Below, one piece after another: positions 56,177 to 64,000 of a stretch of DNA of 64,000 nucleotides (position 1 is its first letter; each line of letters begins with the position of its first letter). Under the pieces are notes generated by a model. It did no database searches, had not been told where the DNA came from, and worked only from the letters and a program-made list of their open reading frames with translations. The DNA comes from an uncultured Bacteroidales bacterium (GTDB lineage: Bacteria; Bacteroidota; Bacteroidia; Bacteroidales; UBA3824). The stretch is from the NCBI GenBank assembly GCA_937877455.1, contig CALFIU010000090.1:1-64000 (forward strand), given 5' to 3'. The translations under genes were made by a program, and so were the position numbers.

Positions 56177-56193
56177 AAGGATTTAGCAACGAT

Positions 56194-56226
56194 AAAAAAG
56201 CCGAGGGTAAAACTCTCGGCTTTTTT
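56194..56226 (+). terminator. Rho-independent terminator after the giant gene
   Basis: AAAAAAGCCGAG (56194-56205) pairs with CTCGGCTTTTTT (56215-56226) around a short loop. The symmetrical A and T tracts mean that it could also stop transcription arriving on the minus strand from the sugar kinase gene. Confidence 0.95.
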
Positions 56227-56451
56227 ATTTCTTTTTGTTTGTATGAATGGGTATAAGCAATAGTTATTCAAATATTTGTTAGTTTTTTGTTGTATTGGAA
56301 TATAGTTATTGCGAAAAAATATCATGCAATTGATTTGTAATTAACAATTCAATTGCACAAATAAAAGATGTATGTAATTATTTGTTGGATACCAATAAAA
56401 ATACAATATTCCTTACGAACTTGAATATCTATTTATTTTTGATTTATGTTT

Positions 56452-57303
56452 TTAGTTTTCACCACTCGAAACGTGGTATTCAACAAGGCGTTCTATTGGT
56501 TTTTGGATTATGCTAATTATAGAAACTCCATGAAAACGAGCTGCATCGCTAAGTATATCTTTAAATTCCTTTGCAACAGAGCCAACAAAACCTGTATCTA
56601 ACGATTTATATTTATTGTAACGGATAATATTACGAGTAAAATATTTGTCAAATTCACAAAAAACAAGATTGCGCATCAATGTGTCGTCAATATGGTTTTT
56701 TACAAATGGCACAAATTCAGCGAGATATTTGGCTGGGGTAGCAGAGGTGTACACATTTTGAACAATATCGTTGTAATATGTGTTACATTCTTGCTCAAAC
56801 ATTTCGCGATAGTGGGTAGGTAATTCGTTTTTATAAATGGCGTTAATTAGTCTTTTGCCGATGGCAGCTCCACTACCTTCGTCGCCAATTACGTAGCCGA
56901 GTGGTGGTATGTGTTCTGTAATTTTACCTGATTTATAAACTCCTGAGTTAGAGCCAGTTCCAAGTATTCCAATTATTCCGTTGTCTTGTTTAAATACTGC
57001 TCTTGCTGCCGCCATTAGGTCTGATTCTACGTTAATGTTTGCTTGTGGCATAAGTGTAGAAAGTATCTGTTTTATTTTTCCATCGCTTACTTCTGGTATG
57101 CATCCAGCACCATAGAAAAAAATATCATCTACTTTTGAGGTATCAACACCGTTAGCATCCATTGCTGTGGCTATAGCCATCATTATTTGTTCTGATTCGC
57201 CTCTTAGTGGGTTGAATCCCTGTCCAGAAAAAAAACTATGCCCTGGCTGGTCAACAAGAGCCCAGTCGCATTTGGTGGTACCGCAATCTGCTACTATAAA
57301 CAT
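56452..57303 (-). CDS. BadF/BadG-type sugar kinase, probable N-acetylglucosamine kinase
   Basis: The 283-residue protein belongs to the BadF/BadG/BcrA/BcrD ATPase family within the actin-like kinase superfamily. A phosphate-1 loop ADCGTTKCDW lies at residues 5-14, a phosphate-2 LGTGSNSG at 114-121, and the family hallmark GDEGSGAAIGK at 140-150. Close bacterial relatives phosphorylate N-acetylglucosamine or related amino sugars in cell-wall recycling, which is the likely role, though the substrate cannot be fixed from sequence. I start at the ATG at 57303; a TTG eight codons upstream (57327) is in frame but would add residues not expected before the conserved start. It is cytoplasmic, convergent with the giant gene and divergent from the OmpA gene, so it is probably unrelated to the surface locus. 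Confidence 0.85.
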   Translation of the reverse strand: MFIVADCGTTKCDWALVDQPGHSFFSGQGFNPLRGESEQIMMAIATAMDANGVDTSKVDDIFFYGAGCIPEVSDGKIKQILSTLMPQANINVESDLMAAARAVFKQDNGIIGILGTGSNSGVYKSGKITEHIPPLGYVIGDEGSGAAIGKRLINAIYKNELPTHYREMFEQECNTYYNDIVQNVYTSATPAKYLAEFVPFVKNHIDDTLMRNLVFCEFDKYFTRNIIRYNKYKSLDTGFVGSVAKEFKDILSDAARFHGVSIISIIQKPIERLVEYHVSSGEN

Positions 57304-57395
57304 TATCAAATATTTTTTGTTAGGCAAATTAAATAAAAACTTTTTTACTTGACAAAAAAATAATATTATTATTAACGTTAAAATTCAATATTTTT

Positions 57396-57403
57396 TAATT
57401 TTG
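57396..57403 (+). promoter_or_regulatory. Candidate promoter -7 box for the OmpA-PD40 gene
   Basis: TAATTTTG matches TAnnTTTG exactly. It lies about 134 bases upstream of the preferred start codon in the divergent intergenic region, leaving a leader of about 125 bases. The -33 element is poorly defined. Confidence 0.5.
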
Positions 57404-57536
57404 CGGTTTGAATTCATACGAAATAATGGTCTTTGGTGTATCATAATATTGGATGCTGATGACTTGTGAAGAAATTTATTATTTCGGTTGTTTTCTAATT
57501 ATCAATTTTAACAACTACTTTCAAAAACAGTTAGTT

Positions 57537-59546
57537 ATGAAAAAAATGTTCTTTTTGTCAGCAGTTTTTATAACCTTTTGCTCAACTGTTGGTTATGGGC
57601 AAACTGCTGTAAAATCAGGTTTAAAGATTCCTGCTGGAAAAATTGTATCGTTTAATATGTCTGGCAATGGTAACAATGCTATTGTTGGAGTGCAAGAGCA
57701 GGATGGTAAAGTTAAATTTTGGGAATTTGAAAAAAATAATGGGAAATTTGGTGATCCTACCGAAAACAATGTTCTTAAGGATTTGAACGATAAAAACTAT
57801 CAAGTTTCGTCCCCGTATTATAATAACAATGCAACAGAGATTTATTTTTCTGCTGACATTGATAAGGGTAATAAAGATATTTATAAAATATCAAAGTTGG
57901 CAGCGGGGTGGGGCAGTCCAGAAAATCTTGGCGACAGTGTAAACACTTCTGCCGACGAACTTACACCAGCAGTGAGTGCTGACGGTATGGGATTATGTTT
58001 TGCTCGTAAAAATTCCAACCCTCCAGTAAAGAACAGCGATTGTGGTATTTTGTTTTTTTCGCAACGAACTCCCCTTGGACAATGGTCAAAGCCAGAAGAA
58101 CTTGTTGATCCTATAAATCTTGGTTGTGAAACAGCACCCTATATAAGTCCAGATAGTAAGACGATATACATTTCGTCAATTAGAGAAGGTGGTAAAGGTG
58201 GTTATGATATGTATTATATCAAACGCAGTACGCCAAAAATTTGGGTGTTGCCTATATCTATGGACGAGATTAACACAGAGGGCGATGATATGTTTCCTTC
58301 GTTTAATGGCGTTGATGGTACTTTGACGTATTTTTACAAAGATCCCAAAAAGGATGTAAACTCAGGTCTTATGGAAATGGGTACTCCAAGTAAGTATGCT
58401 CCAGAAAAACTTCATCGTTTTTATGGTAAACTTACTGATTTGCGCGATGGACAGCCAATTGGAGAATATGTCAATGTAGTTGACCCTGTTAGTGCTCGTG
58501 TTTTGTCGTCGCATCCAGTAGATAAAAAAACTGGTGAATATGATTTTTATCTTGTTGGTAAAGATAAATATTTCTTGGATTTTTCTGCTCCGGGGTATTC
58601 TCATACAATTCAAGAGATAAGCCTTGATACTATTGGCAATTCTCTAAAACAAGACATTAGTTTATTTAAAGTGTCGCATTTGATACTTAATGTCTATGAC
58701 AAGGATATGTTTGAACCTGTATCTGCTACTATAACCGTTACCGAAGATGGTAAAAAGAGCAATGTTAACGTGTCAGACCTTTCAAAAGGACATTATAAAG
58801 TTGATTTGCCTATTGGAAAAAATTATTCGATAAAGATATTTAACAGCCTTTACGAAGACTATATACTTGATTTAAATCTTGCACAAGTAGTTCAGTTTGA
58901 GGAGTTTGAACGCGATGCCGAGTTAATTTCAGAAAAAGAACTTATTGTGTTTGAGGTTTCGGGTCCAAATGAACCTGTTGAAATTGAAATTACAGACCTG
59001 AGTACCAATGAAAAATACCGTACCTCTGTTACCACAGATGAGAATGGTAAAGCAAAAATTTATCTACGTAGTGGTGATAAATACGAAATTAACATTAGTC
59101 CAAAAGGTTATGCGTATTACAATACCACTTTGACGCTTGACAAAAATAAACCCGCTGGAGGTTATAAGGTTCAGGCCAAACTTGAGGCTTTAACCGAAAA
59201 TGCCAAACTTGAATTTTCTGATATAACTTTTGAAACCAATAGTGCCGAGTTAAATGCTTCTTCATACGATGAACTTGAACGTTTGGTAACATTGTTAAAA
59301 GATAATCCAGAAATTCGTGTTGAAATTTCTGCACACACCGATGATGTTGGTGCTGATTTATATAACCTCAAATTGTCTGATAGACGAGCTGCTTCGGTGG
59401 CTAACTTTTTGCAAAACAAAGGTATAGCGCAAAATCGTCTTATCTCTAAGGGTTATGGAAAAACAAGACCCATTGTGCCAAATAATTCTGACGAAAATCG
59501 AGCACGTAATCGTCGCGTGGAGATGATGATACTCGGCAACAACTAA
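57537..59546 (+). CDS. OmpA-family outer-membrane protein with PD40 repeats (PorE-like architecture)
   Basis: I place the start at ATG 57537 because it opens a clean signal peptide (MKKMFFLSAV..., cut near GYG-Q); upstream in-frame codons from 57453 would bury it. The mature part has PD40/WD40-like propeller repeats (about residues 70-300, e.g. ADELTPAVSADGMGLCFA and YISPDSKTIYISS), then about two carboxypeptidase-regulatory/CnaB-like beta domains (about 315-550), and an OmpA peptidoglycan-binding domain at 558-669 with the diagnostic NLKLSDRRAASV (from N610) and NRARNRRVEM. The protein length is 669 residues. This combination resembles PorE and related T9SS-associated envelope proteins but lacks an obvious TPR region. 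It probably sits in the periplasm, tied to peptidoglycan. The next gene follows after 34 bases, so the two form an operon. Confidence 0.85.
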   Translation: MKKMFFLSAVFITFCSTVGYGQTAVKSGLKIPAGKIVSFNMSGNGNNAIVGVQEQDGKVKFWEFEKNNGKFGDPTENNVLKDLNDKNYQVSSPYYNNNATEIYFSADIDKGNKDIYKISKLAAGWGSPENLGDSVNTSADELTPAVSADGMGLCFARKNSNPPVKNSDCGILFFSQRTPLGQWSKPEELVDPINLGCETAPYISPDSKTIYISSIREGGKGGYDMYYIKRSTPKIWVLPISMDEINTEGDDMFPSFNGVDGTLTYFYKDPKKDVNSGLMEMGTPSKYAPEKLHRFYGKLTDLRDGQPIGEYVNVVDPVSARVLSSHPVDKKTGEYDFYLVGKDKYFLDFSAPGYSHTIQEISLDTIGNSLKQDISLFKVSHLILNVYDKDMFEPVSATITVTEDGKKSNVNVSDLSKGHYKVDLPIGKNYSIKIFNSLYEDYILDLNLAQVVQFEEFERDAELISEKELIVFEVSGPNEPVEIEITDLSTNEKYRTSVTTDENGKAKIYLRSGDKYEINISPKGYAYYNTTLTLDKNKPAGGYKVQAKLEALTENAKLEFSDITFETNSAELNASSYDELERLVTLLKDNPEIRVEISAHTDDVGADLYNLKLSDRRAASVANFLQNKGIAQNRLISKGYGKTRPIVPNNSDENRARNRRVEMMILGNN

Positions 59547-59580
59547 TTTTGTCTAACCTAAGATTAATGCAGTAAAAAAA

Positions 59581-61776
59581 ATGAAAAAGATTGTTTTATT
59601 ATTGGTTTTGTCGTTTGCCGTTATCAACGTATTTGGGCAGCGGCGTTTAAAATATCAAGATATTTTCGATTTGATTGGCAAAGAACCTGCCGAAAAATCT
59701 TTTTTGAGGCTTTCGGAGTTTCAGAAACAGGATCCAGATTTCATTAACACATATTATCAACTTGGAACTATATCTTGGAATTGGCTTCAGAATGAAGACC
59801 CATTTATAAATTATAATCAAGTGTTAGATTTAATTTACAACACACGTCTTTATTATGGATTGGCTAAAAGCAAGATGATGGCAGATGATAAAGAAGTGAA
59901 GCGTAACAAAAAATTGTATTCTAACATCAAAATAATTCCAGATATGAATATTTTGGAACAGAGAGATGTTGATGCTCATATTTCAAAAGTGCTCGATCTT
60001 GTTGCAGAATACGAAACCAATGTAAAAAAAATTATAGGTCATTACAACAAAACAGTTGATAAATATAACCATTGTATTTCAAGTTTTCAAGGCATTGTAG
60101 GACGTCAAAGCAATTATAAAAATTTGCTTATGACACATTCTAAGGATTTGCGTGCCGAAATGTCGGATCTTTCACAATCTTTCGATTCAGTAATTTATTT
60201 TTTCAATGAATTTAAGGCTGCACTTGGCAATTATCACCAATATAAACTCAAAGATTACAACCAAAACACAAAGATAATTCCAATTAATACTTATCGTCTT
60301 GATGGTTTAACGGCCTCCGACTTTTTACAACCAGAAATTCCACTTTGGGATTATCGTTCTTGGGTAAAGGAAGCATTTGCGTCAATGGATGGAAAAATTA
60401 AAAATGCAAAGGATAATTCTATAAAGGAGATAGAAAAAATGCGTAATAAAGTAGCAACATTGCAAGCAGAAAATGCTGTTACCGATAATATTCGCGAATT
60501 TCAAACACAAGATAAGTTGCTCAACGAAATAGAAAAATACGACTATAAATCGCTAATTACGTCGTGTCTTGAGTATGAAACAGCCAAGGCAAATTATCAA
60601 CTTAATACTATGCGTAAATCAAACCATACAGATTCGTTGTCGTTTGCAGAGCCATTCGCGCGAAAAACCGCATATTATTATGACCTTTATACACAAAGGA
60701 AAAAATGTGATAATCTTTTGGCAGTGGCTCAAAGTCGCAACACCGACAACAACAATGCAAAACTTGGCGACTTTATATCTGCAGTTTACAAGCCAGCCGA
60801 ACGTTTCCGTACTAATTTTTCGTCAGACCAGACTAAAGATCTCGACAACATTGAGTCGGCATATTTGGAAAATCTTAAAGCATTTACCATTGATAATGTT
60901 CTCGGTAAAGATGGTCAAGCGGATTTTAAGGGTGCAAAAATTCCTTATTCTGTATCAAGGCAAAAAATTTCAGAAACCTCGCCATCGGCATATTATACGC
61001 TTTGTAACGAAAAGGATGTTTTTGGTAATAGATATTTGGCTGGATATTACAAACAATCAGCCACAGCATCACAAGGTTTTGTTGCAAAAGTTTCGCCTGC
61101 TGGTAATGTAACATGGGTGAGAAATATCAATCTAAACGCCACCGCACACGATTGTGTTTTTGATATTGTTCTTGCGGATAATGGATATGTACTTGTTGCA
61201 GGTTCGGTAAATGATGCTGGATGTAAAAGTTATGTAATAAAATATGATGCTGATGGAAAGCAAACTTCGCGTACAGAATTGCCATCAAGCCTTATACCAG
61301 CAACACTTTCTTATGATGAGGTTAACGATATTGTACTTGTTGTTCTTAAAGGAACAGAATATAATGCAAATCAAAGTAAGTCTGAAGATGCACTTGTAGT
61401 TAAGACTGATATTGCTGCAAAAAGTGTGGTTTGGCAAACTCCATTTACATTGCAAGGATCTGTTGTAAATGTTCTTAAATCAGAATCCGAAACCATTGTT
61501 GTTTGTAATTATCGTAGTGTAGCCGATAAAGGAGGAAAAAAGGCAGAGTCGCAGGTACAAGACATTGCTACCATAGAAATTGATGCAAATGCAAGGGTGG
61601 CCGCCATAAACGTACTTGGTTCTAAATCAGATGTTACCGCTGCAAATGCTGCAAAAATTAATGCAGAAACTATCAATGTGGTAGGTATTGATGGAGAAAA
61701 AGTAAATGCAGACGGTAAATTGATATATATTGTTGCCGATAAAACGGGAAAAATTATAGATACCGTAAAAAAATAA
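59581..61776 (+). CDS. Secreted protein of unknown function, helical N-terminal half and propeller-like C-terminal half
   Basis: The 731-residue product has a signal peptide (residues 1-19, ending VFG-Q). Residues about 20-260 are predominantly helical. Residues 269-323 contain a strong coiled-coil stretch (KEIEKMRNKVATLQAENA). From about residue 454 onwards short beta repeats of the type FVAKVSPAGNVTWVRN and YVIKYDADGKQTSR appear, as in secreted beta-propellers of the SBBP/quinoprotein-like kind. I do not recognise a named family. It is co-transcribed with the OmpA-PD40 gene and closed by a terminator, so it may work with it at the envelope, possibly as a periplasmic or surface partner (inference). 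Confidence 0.8.
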   Translation: MKKIVLLLVLSFAVINVFGQRRLKYQDIFDLIGKEPAEKSFLRLSEFQKQDPDFINTYYQLGTISWNWLQNEDPFINYNQVLDLIYNTRLYYGLAKSKMMADDKEVKRNKKLYSNIKIIPDMNILEQRDVDAHISKVLDLVAEYETNVKKIIGHYNKTVDKYNHCISSFQGIVGRQSNYKNLLMTHSKDLRAEMSDLSQSFDSVIYFFNEFKAALGNYHQYKLKDYNQNTKIIPINTYRLDGLTASDFLQPEIPLWDYRSWVKEAFASMDGKIKNAKDNSIKEIEKMRNKVATLQAENAVTDNIREFQTQDKLLNEIEKYDYKSLITSCLEYETAKANYQLNTMRKSNHTDSLSFAEPFARKTAYYYDLYTQRKKCDNLLAVAQSRNTDNNNAKLGDFISAVYKPAERFRTNFSSDQTKDLDNIESAYLENLKAFTIDNVLGKDGQADFKGAKIPYSVSRQKISETSPSAYYTLCNEKDVFGNRYLAGYYKQSATASQGFVAKVSPAGNVTWVRNINLNATAHDCVFDIVLADNGYVLVAGSVNDAGCKSYVIKYDADGKQTSRTELPSSLIPATLSYDEVNDIVLVVLKGTEYNANQSKSEDALVVKTDIAAKSVVWQTPFTLQGSVVNVLKSESETIVVCNYRSVADKGGKKAESQVQDIATIEIDANARVAAINVLGSKSDVTAANAAKINAETINVVGIDGEKVNADGKLIYIVADKTGKIIDTVKK

Positions 61777-61802
61777 TTGTTGTTAATTGACAAATTTAAA
61801 AG

Positions 61803-61840
61803 ACACGGAGTAGCAATTTCGTTATTCCGTGTTTTTTTTT
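61803..61840 (+). terminator. Rho-independent terminator after the OmpA operon
   Basis: ACACGGA (61803-61809) pairs with TCCGTGT (61826-61832), followed by a long T run to 61840. Confidence 0.85.
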
Positions 61841-61883
61841 GTAAATATGGCAATGGAAGTGGGTTTGTAACAAAAATTTATAA

Positions 61884-61891
61884 TAACTTTG
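61884..61891 (+). promoter_or_regulatory. Candidate promoter -7 box for the sensor gene
   Basis: TAACTTTG matches TAnnTTTG exactly, about 80 bases upstream of the start codon and just after the preceding terminator. A TTTG at 61864-61867 may be the -33 box, though the 16-base spacing is short. Confidence 0.5.
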
Positions 61892-61969
61892 TTTTTTGCA
61901 TTGTTTTTGCAAAAAAAAAACTTAATATTGCAGTTTAGAAAATATTTGTGCGATAAAACAACCCAAAAA

Positions 61970-64000
61970 ATGAACAAAAAACGCATAATATTGTTTTTGA
62001 TTTGTTTGTCTGTATCACTTACTCATGTTTACGGACAAATGAAAACTATTGGTTCGTCTTATCTAAAAAATTATCCGTCGGATGTTTATGGAGCAAGCGG
62101 GCAAAATTGGGGGATAGTTCAAGATGCCCGTGGCATAATGTATTTTGCAAATACTAATGGAGTTCTTGAATATGCCGGTGCAGATTGGAAACTTATAAAA
62201 ACACCAACCAACGCAGCAGTTAAATCGTTGGCTATTGATACAACGAGCAATCGAATTTATGTTGGAGCAAAGGGTGATATAGGTTTTCTACAACCCGATG
62301 CTAATGGTCAATTGGTATTTAATTCGTTGCTAAAAAAAATATCTCCAAGATATCGTAATTTTGCGGATATTTGGAGTGTACACATAACCAAAGAAGATGG
62401 AATTGTTTTTGAGGCAACTTCTGGTTTATATTTTTACAAATCAGACACTTTTAATGTTATTCCTGCACGAGGTTTAGACGGTTTTAGAAAAACATTTTAT
62501 GTTGATGGTAATCTTTATGCCTATTATACTGGGTCTGGGCTTGTAAAAGTTTCAAATGGAGTGATGACAAAGTTGCCTGGTGCAGAAATACTTGATGATA
62601 AACCTATTAATGCGTTAAAGATTTATAAAGATAGTCTGTTGGTGATAACCGATAGTTATGGAATTTATTGTTATAAAAATGGCACGCTAACAAAAAAAAC
62701 AACAGACGTAGATGGTTTGATTGCCAACGATTTATATTATACTGCTTTTTTGAACGATGGGGCATACGCTTTTGGCACTATTTCAAAAGGATTGCTTGTG
62801 GCAGACAAAGATTTTCGACCAGTTAAGCTTATAAATGCAGAAACGGGGCTTATTAACAACCGTGTAACAGCTGTTTATCAAGATGCAGCCAACGGAATTT
62901 GGATTGCAACAAGCAATGGCATTGCCTATACTGATATTTATTCACCTTTTTCTACATTTTACAATAAGTTGACGGGCATTTCAGGTACGGTAAGAAGTAT
63001 AATGTGTTACAAAAATATGCTTTATATTGGTGCCGATGCCGTTTTTGTTGCAGATTGGAAAGCCATTTGCGACAATCCAATGAAACAATTACCACGTTTT
63101 GAAGAACTTAAAAATCCTAAGGGGCGTTATTCTATTTGGAAACTTGATACCATTGACGGTCAACTAATTGGTGGTGGAGAAAAGGGGCTTTTTGTGATAG
63201 ATGGAAAAAATATCGAACTCATAGATAAAGGTGCAGATCGCAATATTCGCACATTTGTGGTGCCACAAGAAAATAGAAATTGTCTTATTGCAGGAGGCGG
63301 TTTAGGTCTTTCTCTTTTTGTAAAAAAAGATGGACGTTGGATTTACAAAACTGGCATAAAAAATTTTGATGAGTATTCTCGTCATATAGCACAAGATGGA
63401 GAAGGATATTTTTGGATTTCGGAAAAAAGCAAAGGTGTTTTTAAAATTAGATTTAACGAATCGTTTGATAGTGTAGTTTTTTGTCAAAAATACGACAATA
63501 ATTCTGGATTACCTGAAAAAATAGAAAATTATCTGTTTAATACAGGTAATGGTTTGGTATTTGGTACATTGCACGGATTTTATAAATATAATCCCAAAAG
63601 CGATATTATGGAGATTTGTTCCAACTTGAATTACGACAGCGTAAACCCAGTTGTGGCAGATTTTCTTTATGCAGATAGAGAAAAGAATTATTGGATTAAG
63701 CGTGTAACCGTTGCTCCAAAAGATCCAAATATAAAATATTGGAATCTCGAAAAACTTGTTATTTCAGATGATACTATTAACAAAGTAGTTCGTAGTTTGT
63801 TCACACCTTATCGAAGTCGCATAAATTCTTTTGCGGATATAGGAGAAAATTGTTACATTATAGGCGACAAAGATTGCTTTGTTCATTATGATGAGAAGAT
63901 AAAATTTACAGCCGACAATTCATACCCAGCTTTTGTTCGAAGCGTAGAAACAATTTCGGGCGATTCGGTTATTTTTGGTGGAGCATTTAGCGACGACAGC
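61970..64000 (+). CDS. Periplasmic Reg_prop beta-propeller sensor protein, N-terminal part (runs off window)
   Basis: The frame opens at ATG 61970 and stays open for 677 codons to the window edge. A signal peptide (residues 1-23, ending VYG-Q) is followed by SSYLKNYPSDVYGASGQNWG and GIMYFANTNGVLEYAGADW, then repeated propeller blades such as NRVTAVYQDAANGIWIATSNGIAY. This is the ligand-binding Reg_prop propeller found at the N-terminus of Bacteroidota one-protein sensors. The missing C-terminal part is expected to contain a Y_Y_Y domain, a membrane helix and either a histidine kinase or a LuxR-type DNA-binding domain; I cannot tell which. It may regulate the neighbouring envelope genes (inference). 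Confidence 0.85.
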   Translation, partial: MNKKRIILFLICLSVSLTHVYGQMKTIGSSYLKNYPSDVYGASGQNWGIVQDARGIMYFANTNGVLEYAGADWKLIKTPTNAAVKSLAIDTTSNRIYVGAKGDIGFLQPDANGQLVFNSLLKKISPRYRNFADIWSVHITKEDGIVFEATSGLYFYKSDTFNVIPARGLDGFRKTFYVDGNLYAYYTGSGLVKVSNGVMTKLPGAEILDDKPINALKIYKDSLLVITDSYGIYCYKNGTLTKKTTDVDGLIANDLYYTAFLNDGAYAFGTISKGLLVADKDFRPVKLINAETGLINNRVTAVYQDAANGIWIATSNGIAYTDIYSPFSTFYNKLTGISGTVRSIMCYKNMLYIGADAVFVADWKAICDNPMKQLPRFEELKNPKGRYSIWKLDTIDGQLIGGGEKGLFVIDGKNIELIDKGADRNIRTFVVPQENRNCLIAGGGLGLSLFVKKDGRWIYKTGIKNFDEYSRHIAQDGEGYFWISEKSKGVFKIRFNESFDSVVFCQKYDNNSGLPEKIENYLFNTGNGLVFGTLHGFYKYNPKSDIMEICSNLNYDSVNPVVADFLYADREKNYWIKRVTVAPKDPNIKYWNLEKLVISDDTINKVVRSLFTPYRSRINSFADIGENCYIIGDKDCFVHYDEKIKFTADNSYPAFVRSVETISGDSVIFGGAFSDDS

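Larger units (their letters stand above)
14575..54778 (+). repeat. About 140 tandem cysteine-paired Ig/PKD-like modules
   Basis: Units of about 85-110 residues repeat without interruption. Each contains a (V/I)C or TCDG block, L.A..., G.W, a V.GL..G turn, the F.WTV strand, a second Cys (often NGC or GKC) and an I.NN boundary. I count about 22 units before 21.6 kb, 96 between 21.6 and 48.5 kb, and about 22 after. The outer thirds are irregular in length (some units exceed 130 residues near 17-19 kb), while the central part is highly regular at about 93 residues. I cannot assign a single Pfam entry by eye; PKD-like or Ig-like is the safe description. Confidence 0.88.

Noticed and set aside
14575..54778. 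CRISPR array or DNA satellite as an explanation of the periodic signal
   Set aside because: The periodicity is at protein level with diverged, synonymous DNA. There are no short identical direct repeats with unique spacers.
12479..56176. A polyketide or peptide synthetase megagene
   Set aside because: No carrier, condensation, adenylation or ketosynthase motifs are present; all modules are beta-sandwich-like, and signals for secretion are present at both ends.
57304..57327. TTG start for the sugar kinase
   Set aside because: The conserved family start (MFIVADCGTTK) coincides with the ATG at 57303; the upstream eight codons add nothing recognisable.
57453..57536. Upstream ATG as start of the OmpA-PD40 gene
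   Set aside because: It would place 28 residues before a perfect signal peptide beginning MKKMFFLS, so the internal ATG at 57537 is preferred.
59581..61776. Assignment of the 731-residue protein as a PorP/SprF-type T9SS partner
   Set aside because: It is longer than that family, has a coiled coil and propeller-like repeats, and shows no beta-barrel pattern or family motif.

Overview
The window looks like a chromosomal segment of an AT-rich member of the Bacteroidota, probably order Bacteroidales. The evidence is a type IX secretion (T9SS) type B C-terminal sorting domain on a giant surface protein, promoters matching the Bacteroidota -7 box TAnnTTTG, poor or absent Shine-Dalgarno sequences, an OmpA protein with PD40 repeats, and a Reg_prop beta-propeller sensor. 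Genus cannot be assigned from the sequence alone.

Layout. At 1-300 is the 3' end of an ISAs1-family transposase, noticeably more GC-rich than the rest. A tRNA-Leu(UAG) with its own promoter and terminator follows (355-534). Next come housekeeping protein-quality genes: trigger factor (tig), a terminator, then two adjacent clpP paralogues (to 3413) with no clpX in view. After a 371-base AT-rich gap, a tight five-gene operon runs from 3785 to 11944. It encodes a zinc-ribbon protein, an SrfB-family actin/Hsp70-like protein, a coiled-coil protein, a small secreted or membrane protein, and an SrfC-family dynamin-like GTPase. It ends in a strong hairpin terminator.

From 12479 to 56176 a single uninterrupted gene of 43.7 kb encodes a protein of about 14,565 residues. 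In order it has a signal peptide, about seven MBG-like domains, roughly 140 tandem Ig/PKD-like modules of about 93 residues, true PKD domains, and a T9SS type B C-terminal domain. The modules are organised hierarchically. Between about 21.6 and 48.5 kb they repeat every six modules (about 1.69 kb), and from about 28.4 kb the real period is twelve modules (about 3.35 kb, six copies). This nested repeat is the most striking structure in the window.

Downstream lie a BadF/NagK-type sugar kinase on the minus strand, then an OmpA-PD40 lipoprotein-like envelope protein, a secreted coiled-coil/propeller protein of unknown function, and the start of a large periplasmic beta-propeller sensor running off the window.

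How the genes may work together (inference): the right two thirds is an envelope and surface locus, with a megadalton T9SS-exported adhesin or gliding-type filament, a peptidoglycan-anchored OmpA protein, and a sensor. The SrfB/SrfC operon pairs an ATPase fold and a GTPase fold with an envelope-targeted small protein. It sits directly upstream of the giant gene and is the best candidate here for an undescribed cellular machine. Adjacency alone does not show that it serves the giant protein.
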